Below are positions 7,401-17,946 of a stretch of DNA of 54,276 bases, piece after piece. The translations under genes and the position numbers were made by a program. How positions within the stretch are numbered: position 1 is the stretch's first letter; each line of letters starts with the position of its first letter. Below the pieces are notes generated by a model. The model did no database searches. It had not been told where the DNA came from and worked only from the letters and a program-made list of their open reading frames with translations. The DNA is from a virus: IMG/VR virus record IMGVR_UViG_3300034102_000129, positions 1 through 54,276 of that record; one strand, given 5' to 3'.

Positions 7401-9344
7401 ATGTGTGGCGGTGGCGGCGGTTCATCACAACCAACTAGTCAAACAGTAACTCAGGTCACGATACCGCCTGAGTTGATGCCGTATGCCAAGAAAGCACTTG
7501 GCACTGCGGAAAGTCTTGTTTACGGCAAACCGTACGAAACCTTCCAAGGTCAGCGTTTTGCGGGGCTTAACCCCCTCCAGATGCAGGCCATGCAGCAGAT
7601 TCAGCAGCAGCAACTTGCACCTCAGATAGGTCAAGCGACTGGTATGGCAGGACTTGCTGGCCTGCAGGCGCAACAACTGGGCCAATACGCCCCCTCGCAG
7701 TATCAAGGGCTGGACGTTAGTTATCTTGGCGCTCAGGCTCCTAACTTGCAGCAGTATCAAATGGGGCCAGCGGAGCGCGTTGGTGCTGATACCGTTTCTG
7801 CACAGAACTTGCAGCAGTACCAGATGGAGGGGCCGGAAAGCGTTGCGGCTCAAACTGATTTTGGTTCTGTCTCTGCGCCCGGTCTTCGTGACATTCAGAT
7901 GGGTGGGCCACAACAGGTTCAAGCACCGTCTGACCTTGAGCGATTGCAGATGGGGCCAGCCGAACGTGTCGGCACCCAAGCCCTTGAACAGTACCAGATG
8001 GGGCCAGCCGAGCAGGTTCAAGCCGAGAAGTTTGGGCTGTCCTCGCTTCAGCCATACATGTCTCCGTACATGCAGGATGTCGTGGAGACCCAGAAGCGCG
8101 AGGCGATGCGCGATGTGGCCCGTCAGATTCCCGGTATGGGCGCTGCCGCTGCTCGTGCGGGTGGGCGTGGCGGTAGCCGTGAAGCATTGCTTCAGTCAGA
8201 GTCTCGCCGCAACCTTGCTAATCAGTTGCAGGGCATTCAGGCCACGGGTACGCAGCAGGCGTTCCAGCAGGCTCAGCAGCAGTATGGCGTTGACCGTGCT
8301 CAAGCGTTGCAGGCGGCGCTGGCTAACCAACAAGCGGGTCTTACCACGGGCCAGCAGAATCTGGCTGCACGACTTGGCGTCCAGCAGTTAGGCGCACAAC
8401 AGGGACTGCAGGCGGCTCTCGCCAATCAGGCGGCGGGTATGCAGGTCGGCCAGCAGAATCTGTCTGCGGCACAGGCTCGCCAGCAGTTGATGGCTCAACA
8501 GGGGCTGGAGGCTCAGCGGCTCAATCAGGCGGCTGGGCTTACTGCCGGTCAGGCCAATCTTCAGGCTGCGCTTCAGACGCAGGGGCTTGGCGCACAGCAG
8601 GGTATGCAGGCTGCGTTGGCTAACCAGCAGGCGCGTATTACTGGGGGCCAGATGGGCCTCCAAGCGTCGTTGGCTAATCAGCAGGCTCGACAGAGAGCGG
8701 CTGAGCAGAACCTTCAGGCTAGACTCGGCGTTCAGCAGTTGGGCGCACAGCAAGGGTTGCAGGCCGGACTCGCTAATCAACAGGCTAGAATGCAGGCTGC
8801 ACTTGCCAACCAGCAGGCGGGTCTGACCACTGGTCAGCAGAACCTCGCGGCTAGACTCGGTGTTCAGCAGTTGGGAGCGCAGCAGGGTCTACAGGCTCAG
8901 TTGGCTAACCAGCAGTCTCAACTTCAGGCTCAGCAGCAAGCGTTGCAGCAGCGTCAATTTGGTACTCAGTTTGGCGAACAGTCGCGGCAGTTCGGTGCCA
9001 ATCTTGGACTGCAGGGTATCCAGCAACAGTTGGCTGCGGCGGGTATGCTTGGCAACCTTGGACAACAGCAGTTTGGTCAGCAGTCTGCAATCAATCAAGC
9101 GCAAGCGGCGGCGGGGCAGCAGTTGCAGGCGCAGGAGCAGCAGAGACTTCAGGCTTCGTACGAAGACTTCCTTGCCCGTCAGCGTTACCCGTACACGCAA
9201 CTTGGTTTCATGTCTGACCTCATCCGTGGTACGCCCACGGCTGGTGGTATCCAGACCATGTATCAAACGCCGCCTAGTATGCTGAGTCAAGTTGCTGGCG
9301 CGGGTCTTGGGTTAGCCGGTCTCTACGGCGCGGGTAGGGGTTAA
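7401..9344 (+). CDS. Gln/Ala-rich repetitive internal virion protein
   Basis: This 647-aa protein starts MCGGGGGSSQP and is followed by a globular PPELMPYAKKALGTAESLVYG segment. Residues about 115-210 carry five loose repeats around QMGPAE-V (QQYQMGPAERVGA, ERLQMGPAERVGT, EQYQMGPAEQVQA and relatives). Residues about 280-540 are a long helical region of Gln/Ala repeats of the type ANQQAGLTTGQQNLAARLGVQQLGAQQGLQ. The C-terminal 80 residues become globular again (YPYTQLGFMSDLIRGTPTAGG). Long Gln/Ala coiled regions of this kind occur in podovirus internal or ejected proteins that build the periplasm-crossing tube. There is a good site GGAGTTTAATT before the ATG. No enzyme motif is visible. Confidence 0.6.
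   Translation: MCGGGGGSSQPTSQTVTQVTIPPELMPYAKKALGTAESLVYGKPYETFQGQRFAGLNPLQMQAMQQIQQQQLAPQIGQATGMAGLAGLQAQQLGQYAPSQYQGLDVSYLGAQAPNLQQYQMGPAERVGADTVSAQNLQQYQMEGPESVAAQTDFGSVSAPGLRDIQMGGPQQVQAPSDLERLQMGPAERVGTQALEQYQMGPAEQVQAEKFGLSSLQPYMSPYMQDVVETQKREAMRDVARQIPGMGAAAARAGGRGGSREALLQSESRRNLANQLQGIQATGTQQAFQQAQQQYGVDRAQALQAALANQQAGLTTGQQNLAARLGVQQLGAQQGLQAALANQAAGMQVGQQNLSAAQARQQLMAQQGLEAQRLNQAAGLTAGQANLQAALQTQGLGAQQGMQAALANQQARITGGQMGLQASLANQQARQRAAEQNLQARLGVQQLGAQQGLQAGLANQQARMQAALANQQAGLTTGQQNLAARLGVQQLGAQQGLQAQLANQQSQLQAQQQALQQRQFGTQFGEQSRQFGANLGLQGIQQQLAAAGMLGNLGQQQFGQQSAINQAQAAAGQQLQAQEQQRLQASYEDFLARQRYPYTQLGFMSDLIRGTPTAGGIQTMYQTPPSMLSQVAGAGLGLAGLYGAGRG
8310..8897 (+). repeat. diverged coding repeats with identical 35-aa copies
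   Basis: Copies at 8310-8414 and 8793-8897 encode the same 35 residues (start QAALANQQAGLTTGQQNLAA). At the DNA level, 24 of the 35 codons differ, all synonymously. Shorter relatives lie between them. The repeat is therefore old and its protein sequence appears to be under strong constraint. Confidence 0.9.
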
Positions 9345-9355
9345 GGAGAACAAAC

Positions 9356-11335
9356 ATGATTGACAAAAACTACAACCCGCTTAACCCGATGGTTGATCAG
9401 GTCAAGAAGTTTCTTGACCAGAAGAAAGTCCCGCAGGAACAGGTCGTGCCGTTCCTGATGTCGCTGGGCTACCGTGGTTTAGCCGGTGCCGTGGCAGGGC
9501 GTATGCGGCTTGAGAAGGCTAGCGAGGGCATAAAGACTCTTCAACAAGCGCAGGGTCAAGCCCCAGCCCCGCCGAATGTTATCCAAGAAAATGCTATGCA
9601 GGCTCAGCAGATGCAGCAGGGCATTCAGCAAGCGTTGGCTTCGCGGCGACCCCCGATGCCGCCTCAACAGGCTCAACCTCCCGGCATGGCGGGTGGGGGT
9701 ATCGTTGCATTTAGTAATGGCGGTGGCCCGACTTCTTCCCAAACTTTTGACGAACTTGAAGACATGTTCCGCACCGGTACTCCTGCAGAACAGGCGCGAA
9801 TACTTCAGTGGGCAGAAAAAAATATGCCTACGTTTGCTCAATATTTGAGAAGCCCCGCTGTTGGTACAATTGCTAGCGGAGCAAAAAAAGTTGCTAAGGG
9901 TGCTCCAGCAATCGGCGGTTTAGCCGGTTTGTATGGCATGTCTCAGACCGACCCTAGAAATTTACAGAGCGAGTCTCGGCTTGCTCAACTTGGTATGGAC
10001 GTTGATCCAAATAGCGCAATAAAAACTTATGCAGCGGGATTAGCAGGTATAGCAGAATCGGCAATACCTTTTGCTGGGCTGTTCTACGACACCCCGCTTG
10101 ATAAAGCACAAGCCGCGTCTGATAAGCGTAGGCAGTTTATTTTGAATGCGCCGGGAGCGCAGACTAACCTCAATCCCCAAGAAACCGGGATTGCTCAAAA
10201 CTACATGGCGATTGTTCGTCAATACGGTGCCAATTCAAAAGAAGCGAAAGACTTTGAAACCAGATACCGTGATGCAATGGGTCGCGCTGCACCGGAAGCC
10301 GAAGACGCTTTGGCACAATATATGACTCAGTCTGCGGCTGGTGGACGAGGAGCGGGTGGTGGACAAGGAGCGGGTGGTGGACAAGGAGCGGGTGGTGGAC
10401 AAGGTGCAGGTGGTGGGCCTCGTTTGCCTAGCGTTTCTACTACAGCACAAGAGACCAAAACATTATCTGATTTGCGTGAACGGCTAAAAGGCATGGAAGA
10501 TGTATCCAAGCCCGAAGCGCGTGAAACAGCGATTGACAGAGAGATTGCTGCCCGTATGAAGCGTTACACCGATATGGGCATCATGAAGCCGTTTGACGAT
10601 GCCAAGGCTAACGTGCAAGGGCGTTTGAAAGAACTTGACGGCATCAAGGATAAGAACTTCTACAAGGCTATGGCTATGATGGGTTTCACCATGGCAGGAA
10701 CCCGTGGGTCGTTCTTCCAAGCCCTTGCAGCCGGTGGCGCAGCGGGACTGTCAGCCTACGAGACATTTGAAGAACGGCGTCAGGCTACGCTTGATAAGTT
10801 GCAAGACCGCATGATGAATATTGACATGGGTATTGCGAACATAAAGGAGAGGGCTGGCGCTGGCGCAGAAACGCGGGTAGACAAACTTGAGTCTGAACGC
10901 AACCGAGTTCAGGATCAAATTACTAATTTGCAATCGGCCCAAGAGACACTTGCTCAAACGCAGTCGTTTCAGTTGGCAATGTCAGACCGCGAAATTGCTG
11001 CAAGAGCGGGTCTACAGGAACGCCAGATTGCCGCCGATGCTGCACGAGACGATTCTCGATATGGCGGCTTGGGCAAGGAAATTGAACAAGAAATTAGTCG
11101 GTTTCGTCAGATTGCTCAAGATCCGAAAGCCCCAGCAAACGTGCGTGAAGCAGCGCGTAAACGTGTGGAAGAACTGTATAAAGAACGTGAACGTGCTACA
11201 CAGGTTGGTAGCGGCGGCTATCAGTCGGCCCTTGCGAGACTCGCGGGTAATCAAATCCTCGGATACAATTACCCTCAAATCGGGGCTGAAGGCCAAGGTT
11301 CTACCGAAGGCTGGGGCGATGTAACTGTTAGGTAA
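9356..11335 (+). CDS. internal virion protein-like, coiled-coil rich
   Basis: This 659-aa protein has a clear AAGGAG site seven bases before the ATG. Residues 1-60 form a helical N-terminal domain (MIDKNYNPLNPMVDQVKKFLDQ), then comes a proline/glutamine linker ending GMAGGGIVAFSNGGG, a phrase also echoed in the 921-aa protein (GMAGGGVIPAP). The middle holds a glycine-rich tandem repeat (GAGGGQ). Residues about 370-600 are strongly helical and charged (ETRVDKLESERNRVQDQITNLQSAQ). It sits between the Gln/Ala-rich protein and the 2201-aa polyvalent-type protein, so a role inside the virion or in DNA ejection is inferred. No catalytic residues were recognised. Confidence 0.6.
   Translation: MIDKNYNPLNPMVDQVKKFLDQKKVPQEQVVPFLMSLGYRGLAGAVAGRMRLEKASEGIKTLQQAQGQAPAPPNVIQENAMQAQQMQQGIQQALASRRPPMPPQQAQPPGMAGGGIVAFSNGGGPTSSQTFDELEDMFRTGTPAEQARILQWAEKNMPTFAQYLRSPAVGTIASGAKKVAKGAPAIGGLAGLYGMSQTDPRNLQSESRLAQLGMDVDPNSAIKTYAAGLAGIAESAIPFAGLFYDTPLDKAQAASDKRRQFILNAPGAQTNLNPQETGIAQNYMAIVRQYGANSKEAKDFETRYRDAMGRAAPEAEDALAQYMTQSAAGGRGAGGGQGAGGGQGAGGGQGAGGGPRLPSVSTTAQETKTLSDLRERLKGMEDVSKPEARETAIDREIAARMKRYTDMGIMKPFDDAKANVQGRLKELDGIKDKNFYKAMAMMGFTMAGTRGSFFQALAAGGAAGLSAYETFEERRQATLDKLQDRMMNIDMGIANIKERAGAGAETRVDKLESERNRVQDQITNLQSAQETLAQTQSFQLAMSDREIAARAGLQERQIAADAARDDSRYGGLGKEIEQEISRFRQIAQDPKAPANVREAARKRVEELYKERERATQVGSGGYQSALARLAGNQILGYNYPQIGAEGQGSTEGWGDVTVR
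10343..10414 (+). repeat. four tandem 18-bp glycine-rich coding repeats
   Basis: Four consecutive 18-bp units of the type ggacaaggagcgggtggt encode (G-R/Q-G-A-G-G)4. Units two and three are identical; the first and last differ by one and two bases. They form a flexible linker in the internal virion protein. Confidence 0.9.
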
Positions 11336-11340
11336 AGCAA

Positions 11341-14300
11341 ATGCCTATTTACGAAATTCGTGGGCCTGACGGTAAAACGTACAGCATCGAAGGGCCGCCG
11401 GGTGCTACTCGTGAGCAGGTTATTGCTGCTATCCAGTCACGTATGGCAACCAAGCAGGCCCGGTCAGAACAAGCCGGGTTCCTTGAGTCTTTCCGTGAGT
11501 CGGCACTTGGGCTAGGTAAGGCTCCAGAGGCTGCACGTTTTGCAGCGGCTGAACCCGGCACGGATGAGGCTAGAAAAGCCTTCCTTGAGGCGAATCGTCC
11601 CAAGAAAGAAACGACTAGTTTTGAGGAAGTCAAAGACCTCTCCTCGCTTGTTGACTGGGCTAAGCAAACCGCCGGTACTTCGACGGGTTATCTCGTTGCT
11701 CCTGCCGCTGCCGCTACGGTCGGCAAAATGCTTACCAAAGCCCCCGGTGCTGCCAAGGCTCTAGGTTACGGCACGCTCGGAGCGCAGTACCTCATCGATA
11801 ATCTAAGTCGTCAAGCCGCGACACAGGAAGAACAAATACAACGTGGCGAAGGCCCATCTGAGACCTCGTTGGCTAAAGCAGGTGCTGCAGCAGTTGGACA
11901 AACCGCGTTGGACGCGGTGGGTATCAGATTCTTCAAACCGTTGTTTGGGCAATTCCCGATCCTTCGCAATCTGCTAGGTGAGTCTGGTGAGAAGGCTGCG
12001 AAGGAGGCTGAAGACGCGCTGCTTGAGTCCGTACGTAATGGTACGTTGACTCGCGGTAGGGGAATCGTATCTGGCGCTGTCAAAGGTGCGGCGTTTGAAA
12101 TTCCGCAAGAAATTGCTCAAACCGTTCTTGAACGTGCTCAAGCCGGTTTGTCTCTGACAGATCGTGAAGCGCGGCGCGAATACACGGAGGCTGCAGCAGG
12201 TGCGGTGCTGTTGGGTTCGCCGTTGGGCGGTGCTTCGCAGTACTACCAGAACAAGGAAAAGATTGAAGAAGCGCAGCAGATTCAGTTTGCACGCGAGATT
12301 GAGCGAGAAGAGGCGCGGCAGAAAACAGAAGCGGCTAGAAAAAAAGCCGCCGAAGCCGAGCGTGAGACAGAAAAGGGTGTCAAGAAAGAGACCCGTGAAG
12401 CCAAGATTAGCGAACAACTCGACGCTGCCCGTAACGTTCTTTTTAACCTGACCAACCCTGACGGTACTCCGATTACGGTGGAGGCCGAACCGGGACAGTT
12501 TGAACGTGCATTGATTGGCTCAGGCATTCCGGCAAGGGACGCTAACAGGTTGCTTGGACGGCTCAAAAGAGAGTCTGTCATCACCGAGCGTAACCCTGTC
12601 ACGGGCATTCGTAGCATCATTCCTGAAGCCAAGCAATATGATTTGACGAAAGGGACAGAAGAAGTTACCACTGCTGCGGCTCCACCTGCTTCTGCACTGG
12701 CTGCGGCTCAAGTTACAACTGCGGCTGCCCCGGCCCCGGTTGCCGCTGAACCGGATAGAGGTACGACTGATGAATCAACAAGAATTGTGGCTCCAGCAGC
12801 AGGTATTGCAGAAACTGACACTGGAGCAATTCGAGCAGGCGTTGCACAGCCTGTACAAGAACGAAGAGCCACACGACCCCCTGCTACAGAGGTTGCAGAT
12901 ACCGGAGTGGTTAGCGTTGATGAAACTGCTGGGCAACCTGTTAATCGAGAAGAACCAGTCAAGCCTGCACTAAGTGATCTAAAACTTGAGACTTGGCAGC
13001 AGCGATTTGAACAGACGAAATCCCGATTTGATGAGGCTGATCCCGAGTCGCCCATCAATCTGCTTACTCGCATCAATCAACTTAAGCAAAAACTACCGGA
13101 TGGCGAGGGCGTAAAGTACTTAAACGACATCGAAAACATCGTTTCGTACCTCCGTAAAGGTGCGGATGTTGAGACTATTGCAGACAAGTTGGGCATGGAT
13201 CTGCCCGAAATTGAGTCCTATCTGGACGATTTGCGGAATCCTGAAGCCGAAGGGCTTCCTCCCATCATCGACGCAAATAACAAGCCGATACCTGAAGCGT
13301 TTGTAGAACAGAAAACTACTACCAAAGAAGGTCAAAAGGGTCGCACTATTGAGTCGGTATACAACCGTTTTTTGACGGCTAACGAAACGCCGTTGATAAC
13401 AGCAGCACGTTCACTTGATAGTCTGATCGACAAGTACGATGCGGATGACGTAATCAAAAACACTGGTGAATTGCGTGCGCGTCTCAACGAACGACTCAGC
13501 GAAATTGAAAAAGACCTAGCCGACCAAAAGGCTCTTCGCGCTGCACAGCGTGCTGCTAAAACAGAACGTGTCGGTGGGGAGACTGAAACCGAACTTGAGC
13601 AAAGAGAGGTTGCTGCCAGTCAACGCGCTCAAGCAAAAATTGAATCAGCAAACCAAACGGCAGGCATGGGGCCGGTTGTTAGCACGGAGTTGGCTAAAGC
13701 AAATGTAAACCTGCCCGACGTAGATCAGCAGGTCAAAGACGCCGTTGCTCAGAAAGACGCAAACAAGATTCTTGACGTTCTGTATGGGCTAAACGAAGAA
13801 CTTGGCAACGCAATTCCCGTAGGTGAAGCCCCTACTCCGCAGGTCGAGCGCGTCAAGCAAACGCCAAAGGAAATGACAAAGGGTCAACGAGCCAAGTTGA
13901 TCCGCAGCATTTTTGAAAAATCTATACCCACTGCTGAAAGCACCTCAAATCTGTTCGGTGAGCGTCCTGCTGTCGCCGTATCTGAGCGTGGCGCTGCCAA
14001 GCGTAGGATTGACGTAACCAAGTCTCTAATTGATACGCTAAGAAAAGTTGATCTTAGCGACCTTGGATTTGAACTTGAAGGCGATACCGAAGCCGATGCG
14101 GACGCTTTTGAGCGTATGCGTAAGCAGAACCGCCTTGCTGAATACGACCCCAAAACCAACGTCATCCGTCTGCGTGCTGAAGGTGTAAAGCAGAAAACAC
14201 TGCTGCACGAAATAGTTCACGCCGTCACTGTAAAAGTGCTGCGGCAGTATGAGACCGACCCGAATTCGTTGCCAGACAGTCAGCGCGAAGCAGCCGAACA

Positions 14301-17300
14301 TATCAACAAGATATATGGTTTGGCTAGCAAGAAACTCAAGACGCGGTACCCAAATGCGTTTGAGAGCGTGTACGAGTTTGTTTCGTATGCAATGACTGAG
14401 AACGCTTTCCAAAAAGATCTGTCCGAGTTGCGATCACCCAATCTGGCGAAGTACGCGACAAAGGCTGTCAAGGATTTCTGGACGCAGTTTGTAGAAGCGT
14501 TGATGCACATGTTTGACCTGTATCCGCTTGGGGGCCGCGAAGCCCTGTTTCAAGCAGAGAAAGCCATCAAACTTGAGCGTGATATCAACGATCCAAACAC
14601 ATCTGAAGCAAAAAAGAATTTGCTACGGCAACAGTTGGCCCGTATCCGTAAAGAGCGTATTCAGACCAGAGCGGGGAACTACCTGCTTGAGACTGCAGGA
14701 GCGTTTGAAGAGATACTGTCACCGCCACAAAAGGGCGTAGACGTTGCTCCGCTTGCTGCCAAGGCCGCACCTCCTGCAGAAGAACGTGATGTAAGTAAGA
14801 TCAAAGCCGAGTATCGCCGCAAACTTGAGAAAAAGCATCCTACGGAACCCGCCGTTCGTGGTGCCGTCAAGTTCCTCAAGACCCATGAAGGGTCAGAGTG
14901 GCTGATTCGCAAGTTCCAGAACGACCGTCGCCCACTCAAAGTGCTGCAGGACATCCTCGTTCGAGCAGGCAAGTTGATCGTAGGCGAGGAGAACTTTAAC
15001 AACCTGTATAGCCTCATCTCACTGTCGTCTGGCAATGCATTCCATGTCATGACACAGTATTTCCAGAAGGACATGCACGATGTCCACGAGGCTGTGGAAG
15101 CCTACGCCAAGGCTCGCAATTTAAATTTGATGGATGCCTTGAGCGACTTGAATCTTTACATGGTTGCCCGGCACGAACCAGAACGCAGGCTCATCAAATT
15201 CTTGCGTAACGTACCGCTTGATAACACCAAGTTGATTACGTTCGGTGGCGTAAGTAGAACTGCTGCCGAGCACCGTCGTGAGATTTTCAATCTGCTGCGT
15301 ACTAACGTTGCCTTGACCAAGGGCCAAGCCACGGCGTTGCGTAACTTCGTTGAAGGTCTTGCCGGATACAAGAACGGCAAAAAAGTTGGCATTGGGTCTA
15401 TTGATGTGAAGGCGGGCAAGTCCATGGATGCCCGTGCTAAACCCGGTAAATACACTGACGATATCAACGATGGCGTATACAACGTAGCCGGTGAGTTCAC
15501 ACCCAGCGAGTTGGAAAAGTTACGCAGTGCGTATCAGGTTGACCCACAGAAGGCGCTTGTTGATCGCATAACTGCGTCTATGAAGCGTATTCAAGACAAT
15601 ACTATTGAACGCGACAAGCAGGCTAACTACTGGTCGCAGCCTGTTGAAAACATCGTCAACTTCTACAACTTCCAGAACTACGTCCCGCTCAAGGGTAAGC
15701 CGGGGCAGGGTGAGACGGAAGATGAAAGCGAGTACAACTACACCGGCAGACGGCTGAGTGGTGAGTTGGCTGAGACTACGCAATCGTTTGAGGGTCGTAT
15801 CTCTGATGCCGATAACGTCATCATGCAGACGCTCGTTGACGGAGCCAAGTCTGCAATGCGTGCTGGCCGCAAAGATGTGACTCAAGCCATTAAGAACTTA
15901 ATTGAGCAAGGCTATATCGATGGCGTAAATTTGAATGGCGGCAGGAAGAACAAACCAATCCCGTTCCAAGACCGTGAAAGTCAACTTGAGTTGTCGAAAT
16001 ACAAAGGCGACGACAAGATCTATCACTACAACCCAGATGGGTCGGTTGAAGTTCTCAAAATCAACGATAAGCGTATGCTTGAGTCCATACGCCGTGTATA
16101 CCGCGAGAAGTCGCCGTTCATTGATATGGCTAACCGCATAACCAGCGGCATCGGTCAGTCTCACACCCGATACAACCCGGCCTTCCATCCGTACAACTTT
16201 GTCCGTGACGTACTGACCAACGCCTTCACGATGGGGGCTGAATTTGGGCCGGATAAGTCGCTGAAGTTTATTGGGCATATTTCGACCCGAGTTGCTGAAG
16301 GTGGCATGGCTAAAGCAGCCAAAGTCTCAAAACTCTATGCCGATGGCGATGTTGGCAAAATACAAGAACTTGCCAAGAAAGACTCCTTCACTGCCAGCAT
16401 ACTTGAGTACCTGCAAGAAGGCGGTCGCGTCTCCTACGTGCAGGGTCTAGCCATTCAAGGTCAGATTGACGAACTTGTCAAAGATATCAACCGTGGTAAG
16501 TGGGTTCGCGGTAAGGAAAAGATAGACAAGTGGGTCGATATCTGGACTGACATGTTTGAATTGACGAGCCGCGCTGCCGCTTACGAAACGGCAAAGGCCG
16601 AAGCCTTGGCACGGGGTATGTCAGAGAAAGCGGCACGGCAAGAAGGCGCTGCATACGCCAAGAACCTCGCCAACTTTGAACAAGTCGGTGAGTGGGGTCG
16701 CCAAGCCGGTGCGTTGTACATGTTCTTCCGGCCTGCTGCGACTGGTGCTGTTCGTGCGATTGATGCACTGATTCCAGCAATTCAAGATGTGCAGACAGCC
16801 GTTGATAGACTGCCAGAGTCAATTCGGAAAGATTCTGCGGCAGTTAATCGGTTCCGCGCCAATTTCATGAAAGAGAAAAAGAATGCTCAAGCGATGGCGC
16901 TTGGTCTTCTTGGAGCCGGGTTCACGTTGTACGTCATGGCGTTCATGGCTGCTGACGATGATGAGTTGGGTCGCAATGTAGTTTCTACGGAAGACATGTC
17001 GCTTTGGACACGTAATCTCCGTCTGCCGCTCGGCTTCTTGGGTATTGAACGCCTAAAGGACAGTTTCCTGCAGTGGCCGTGGGGCTTTGGTCTTGGCGCG
17101 TTTGGAGCCATGGGAGCGCAGGTTGCCGGTATGGCGATGGGTAGAGCGTCTCTGGCTGACGGCCTTGCCAATGCTACGACGATTGCTCTGGACTCCTTCA
17201 TCCCCCTGCCGGTTGCCCGGTTCAACCCGACTGACAATTTCCCAGCATGGATGCTTGACTCACTTGCTCCTAGCCTTGCGCGTCCGTTCCTTGAGTACAC

Positions 17301-17946
17301 CATGAACGTAGACACGTTTGGTCGTGAGATATACAACAACCGCATGAGTCGATATGGCGATGCGTTCACGGGCGGTAGGCACGTGCCAGAGTTATACAAC
17401 CAAGCAGCCCGTAAGTTGTTTGAAGTGAGCAACGCACAAGTCGATGTCTCGCCCAACACAATGTACTTCTTTGCCAACAACTACGTTGATGGCTTGAGCC
17501 GCATAATCCACAACGGGCATGGCATGTTCTTCACGCTGTTTGGGCAAAAAGAGTTTGACCCCAAACGAGACCTTATCTTCATGGATAGTTTCTTCGGCAG
17601 GAAGTCGAGCGTAGACGCCCGTGAGTTTGCTCAAATTGAGAAACGCATCCAAGAGAAAGAGCAGCGGCTGCGTACGGTCAAAGACAGACCTGAACTGATG
17701 CAGCGGTACTTGGAGTCAAACCCGAACGATCCTGCGCTTGTGTATATCTACAACAAGTTGAAGAATCAGCAGTTGAAGCGTGTCCGAGAAGAGATGAACA
17801 AGGTCAAGGCGGCGGACATCGGGCCAGACAAGGAAATCAAGTCTGTTAAGGATCGGCAAGAACGACTGCGTGACCTTGAGCGGATACGTGATATGACGAT
17901 GCGTAGCATTATCGATACGTTTGAACAGTACGGGCTAGAACCCTAA
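11341..17946 (+). CDS. 2201-aa polyvalent-type ejected protein with zincin domain
   Basis: This is the largest gene of the window. The first 45 residues (MPIYEIRGPDGKTYSIEGPP...) match a short N-terminal domain shared by large phage proteins. Residues about 320-360 are a charged helix, followed by an Ala/Pro/Glu-rich linker to about 560. A metallopeptidase-like site reads H956-E-I-V-H960 with a plausible third zinc ligand at E1012 (SVYEFVSYAMTE), as in zincins of phage polyvalent proteins. Residues about 1600-1900 (NPAFHPYNFVRDVLTNAFTMG... MFFRPAATGAVRAID) resemble a large polyvalent protein associated domain. Such proteins are thought to be packaged and delivered with the DNA to protect or remodel the new host. 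The target is unknown. The last codons meet a convergent gene. Confidence 0.7.
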   Translation: MPIYEIRGPDGKTYSIEGPPGATREQVIAAIQSRMATKQARSEQAGFLESFRESALGLGKAPEAARFAAAEPGTDEARKAFLEANRPKKETTSFEEVKDLSSLVDWAKQTAGTSTGYLVAPAAAATVGKMLTKAPGAAKALGYGTLGAQYLIDNLSRQAATQEEQIQRGEGPSETSLAKAGAAAVGQTALDAVGIRFFKPLFGQFPILRNLLGESGEKAAKEAEDALLESVRNGTLTRGRGIVSGAVKGAAFEIPQEIAQTVLERAQAGLSLTDREARREYTEAAAGAVLLGSPLGGASQYYQNKEKIEEAQQIQFAREIEREEARQKTEAARKKAAEAERETEKGVKKETREAKISEQLDAARNVLFNLTNPDGTPITVEAEPGQFERALIGSGIPARDANRLLGRLKRESVITERNPVTGIRSIIPEAKQYDLTKGTEEVTTAAAPPASALAAAQVTTAAAPAPVAAEPDRGTTDESTRIVAPAAGIAETDTGAIRAGVAQPVQERRATRPPATEVADTGVVSVDETAGQPVNREEPVKPALSDLKLETWQQRFEQTKSRFDEADPESPINLLTRINQLKQKLPDGEGVKYLNDIENIVSYLRKGADVETIADKLGMDLPEIESYLDDLRNPEAEGLPPIIDANNKPIPEAFVEQKTTTKEGQKGRTIESVYNRFLTANETPLITAARSLDSLIDKYDADDVIKNTGELRARLNERLSEIEKDLADQKALRAAQRAAKTERVGGETETELEQREVAASQRAQAKIESANQTAGMGPVVSTELAKANVNLPDVDQQVKDAVAQKDANKILDVLYGLNEELGNAIPVGEAPTPQVERVKQTPKEMTKGQRAKLIRSIFEKSIPTAESTSNLFGERPAVAVSERGAAKRRIDVTKSLIDTLRKVDLSDLGFELEGDTEADADAFERMRKQNRLAEYDPKTNVIRLRAEGVKQKTLLHEIVHAVTVKVLRQYETDPNSLPDSQREAAEHINKIYGLASKKLKTRYPNAFESVYEFVSYAMTENAFQKDLSELRSPNLAKYATKAVKDFWTQFVEALMHMFDLYPLGGREALFQAEKAIKLERDINDPNTSEAKKNLLRQQLARIRKERIQTRAGNYLLETAGAFEEILSPPQKGVDVAPLAAKAAPPAEERDVSKIKAEYRRKLEKKHPTEPAVRGAVKFLKTHEGSEWLIRKFQNDRRPLKVLQDILVRAGKLIVGEENFNNLYSLISLSSGNAFHVMTQYFQKDMHDVHEAVEAYAKARNLNLMDALSDLNLYMVARHEPERRLIKFLRNVPLDNTKLITFGGVSRTAAEHRREIFNLLRTNVALTKGQATALRNFVEGLAGYKNGKKVGIGSIDVKAGKSMDARAKPGKYTDDINDGVYNVAGEFTPSELEKLRSAYQVDPQKALVDRITASMKRIQDNTIERDKQANYWSQPVENIVNFYNFQNYVPLKGKPGQGETEDESEYNYTGRRLSGELAETTQSFEGRISDADNVIMQTLVDGAKSAMRAGRKDVTQAIKNLIEQGYIDGVNLNGGRKNKPIPFQDRESQLELSKYKGDDKIYHYNPDGSVEVLKINDKRMLESIRRVYREKSPFIDMANRITSGIGQSHTRYNPAFHPYNFVRDVLTNAFTMGAEFGPDKSLKFIGHISTRVAEGGMAKAAKVSKLYADGDVGKIQELAKKDSFTASILEYLQEGGRVSYVQGLAIQGQIDELVKDINRGKWVRGKEKIDKWVDIWTDMFELTSRAAAYETAKAEALARGMSEKAARQEGAAYAKNLANFEQVGEWGRQAGALYMFFRPAATGAVRAIDALIPAIQDVQTAVDRLPESIRKDSAAVNRFRANFMKEKKNAQAMALGLLGAGFTLYVMAFMAADDDELGRNVVSTEDMSLWTRNLRLPLGFLGIERLKDSFLQWPWGFGLGAFGAMGAQVAGMAMGRASLADGLANATTIALDSFIPLPVARFNPTDNFPAWMLDSLAPSLARPFLEYTMNVDTFGREIYNNRMSRYGDAFTGGRHVPELYNQAARKLFEVSNAQVDVSPNTMYFFANNYVDGLSRIIHNGHGMFFTLFGQKEFDPKRDLIFMDSFFGRKSSVDAREFAQIEKRIQEKEQRLRTVKDRPELMQRYLESNPNDPALVYIYNKLKNQQLKRVREEMNKVKAADIGPDKEIKSVKDRQERLRDLERIRDMTMRSIIDTFEQYGLEP

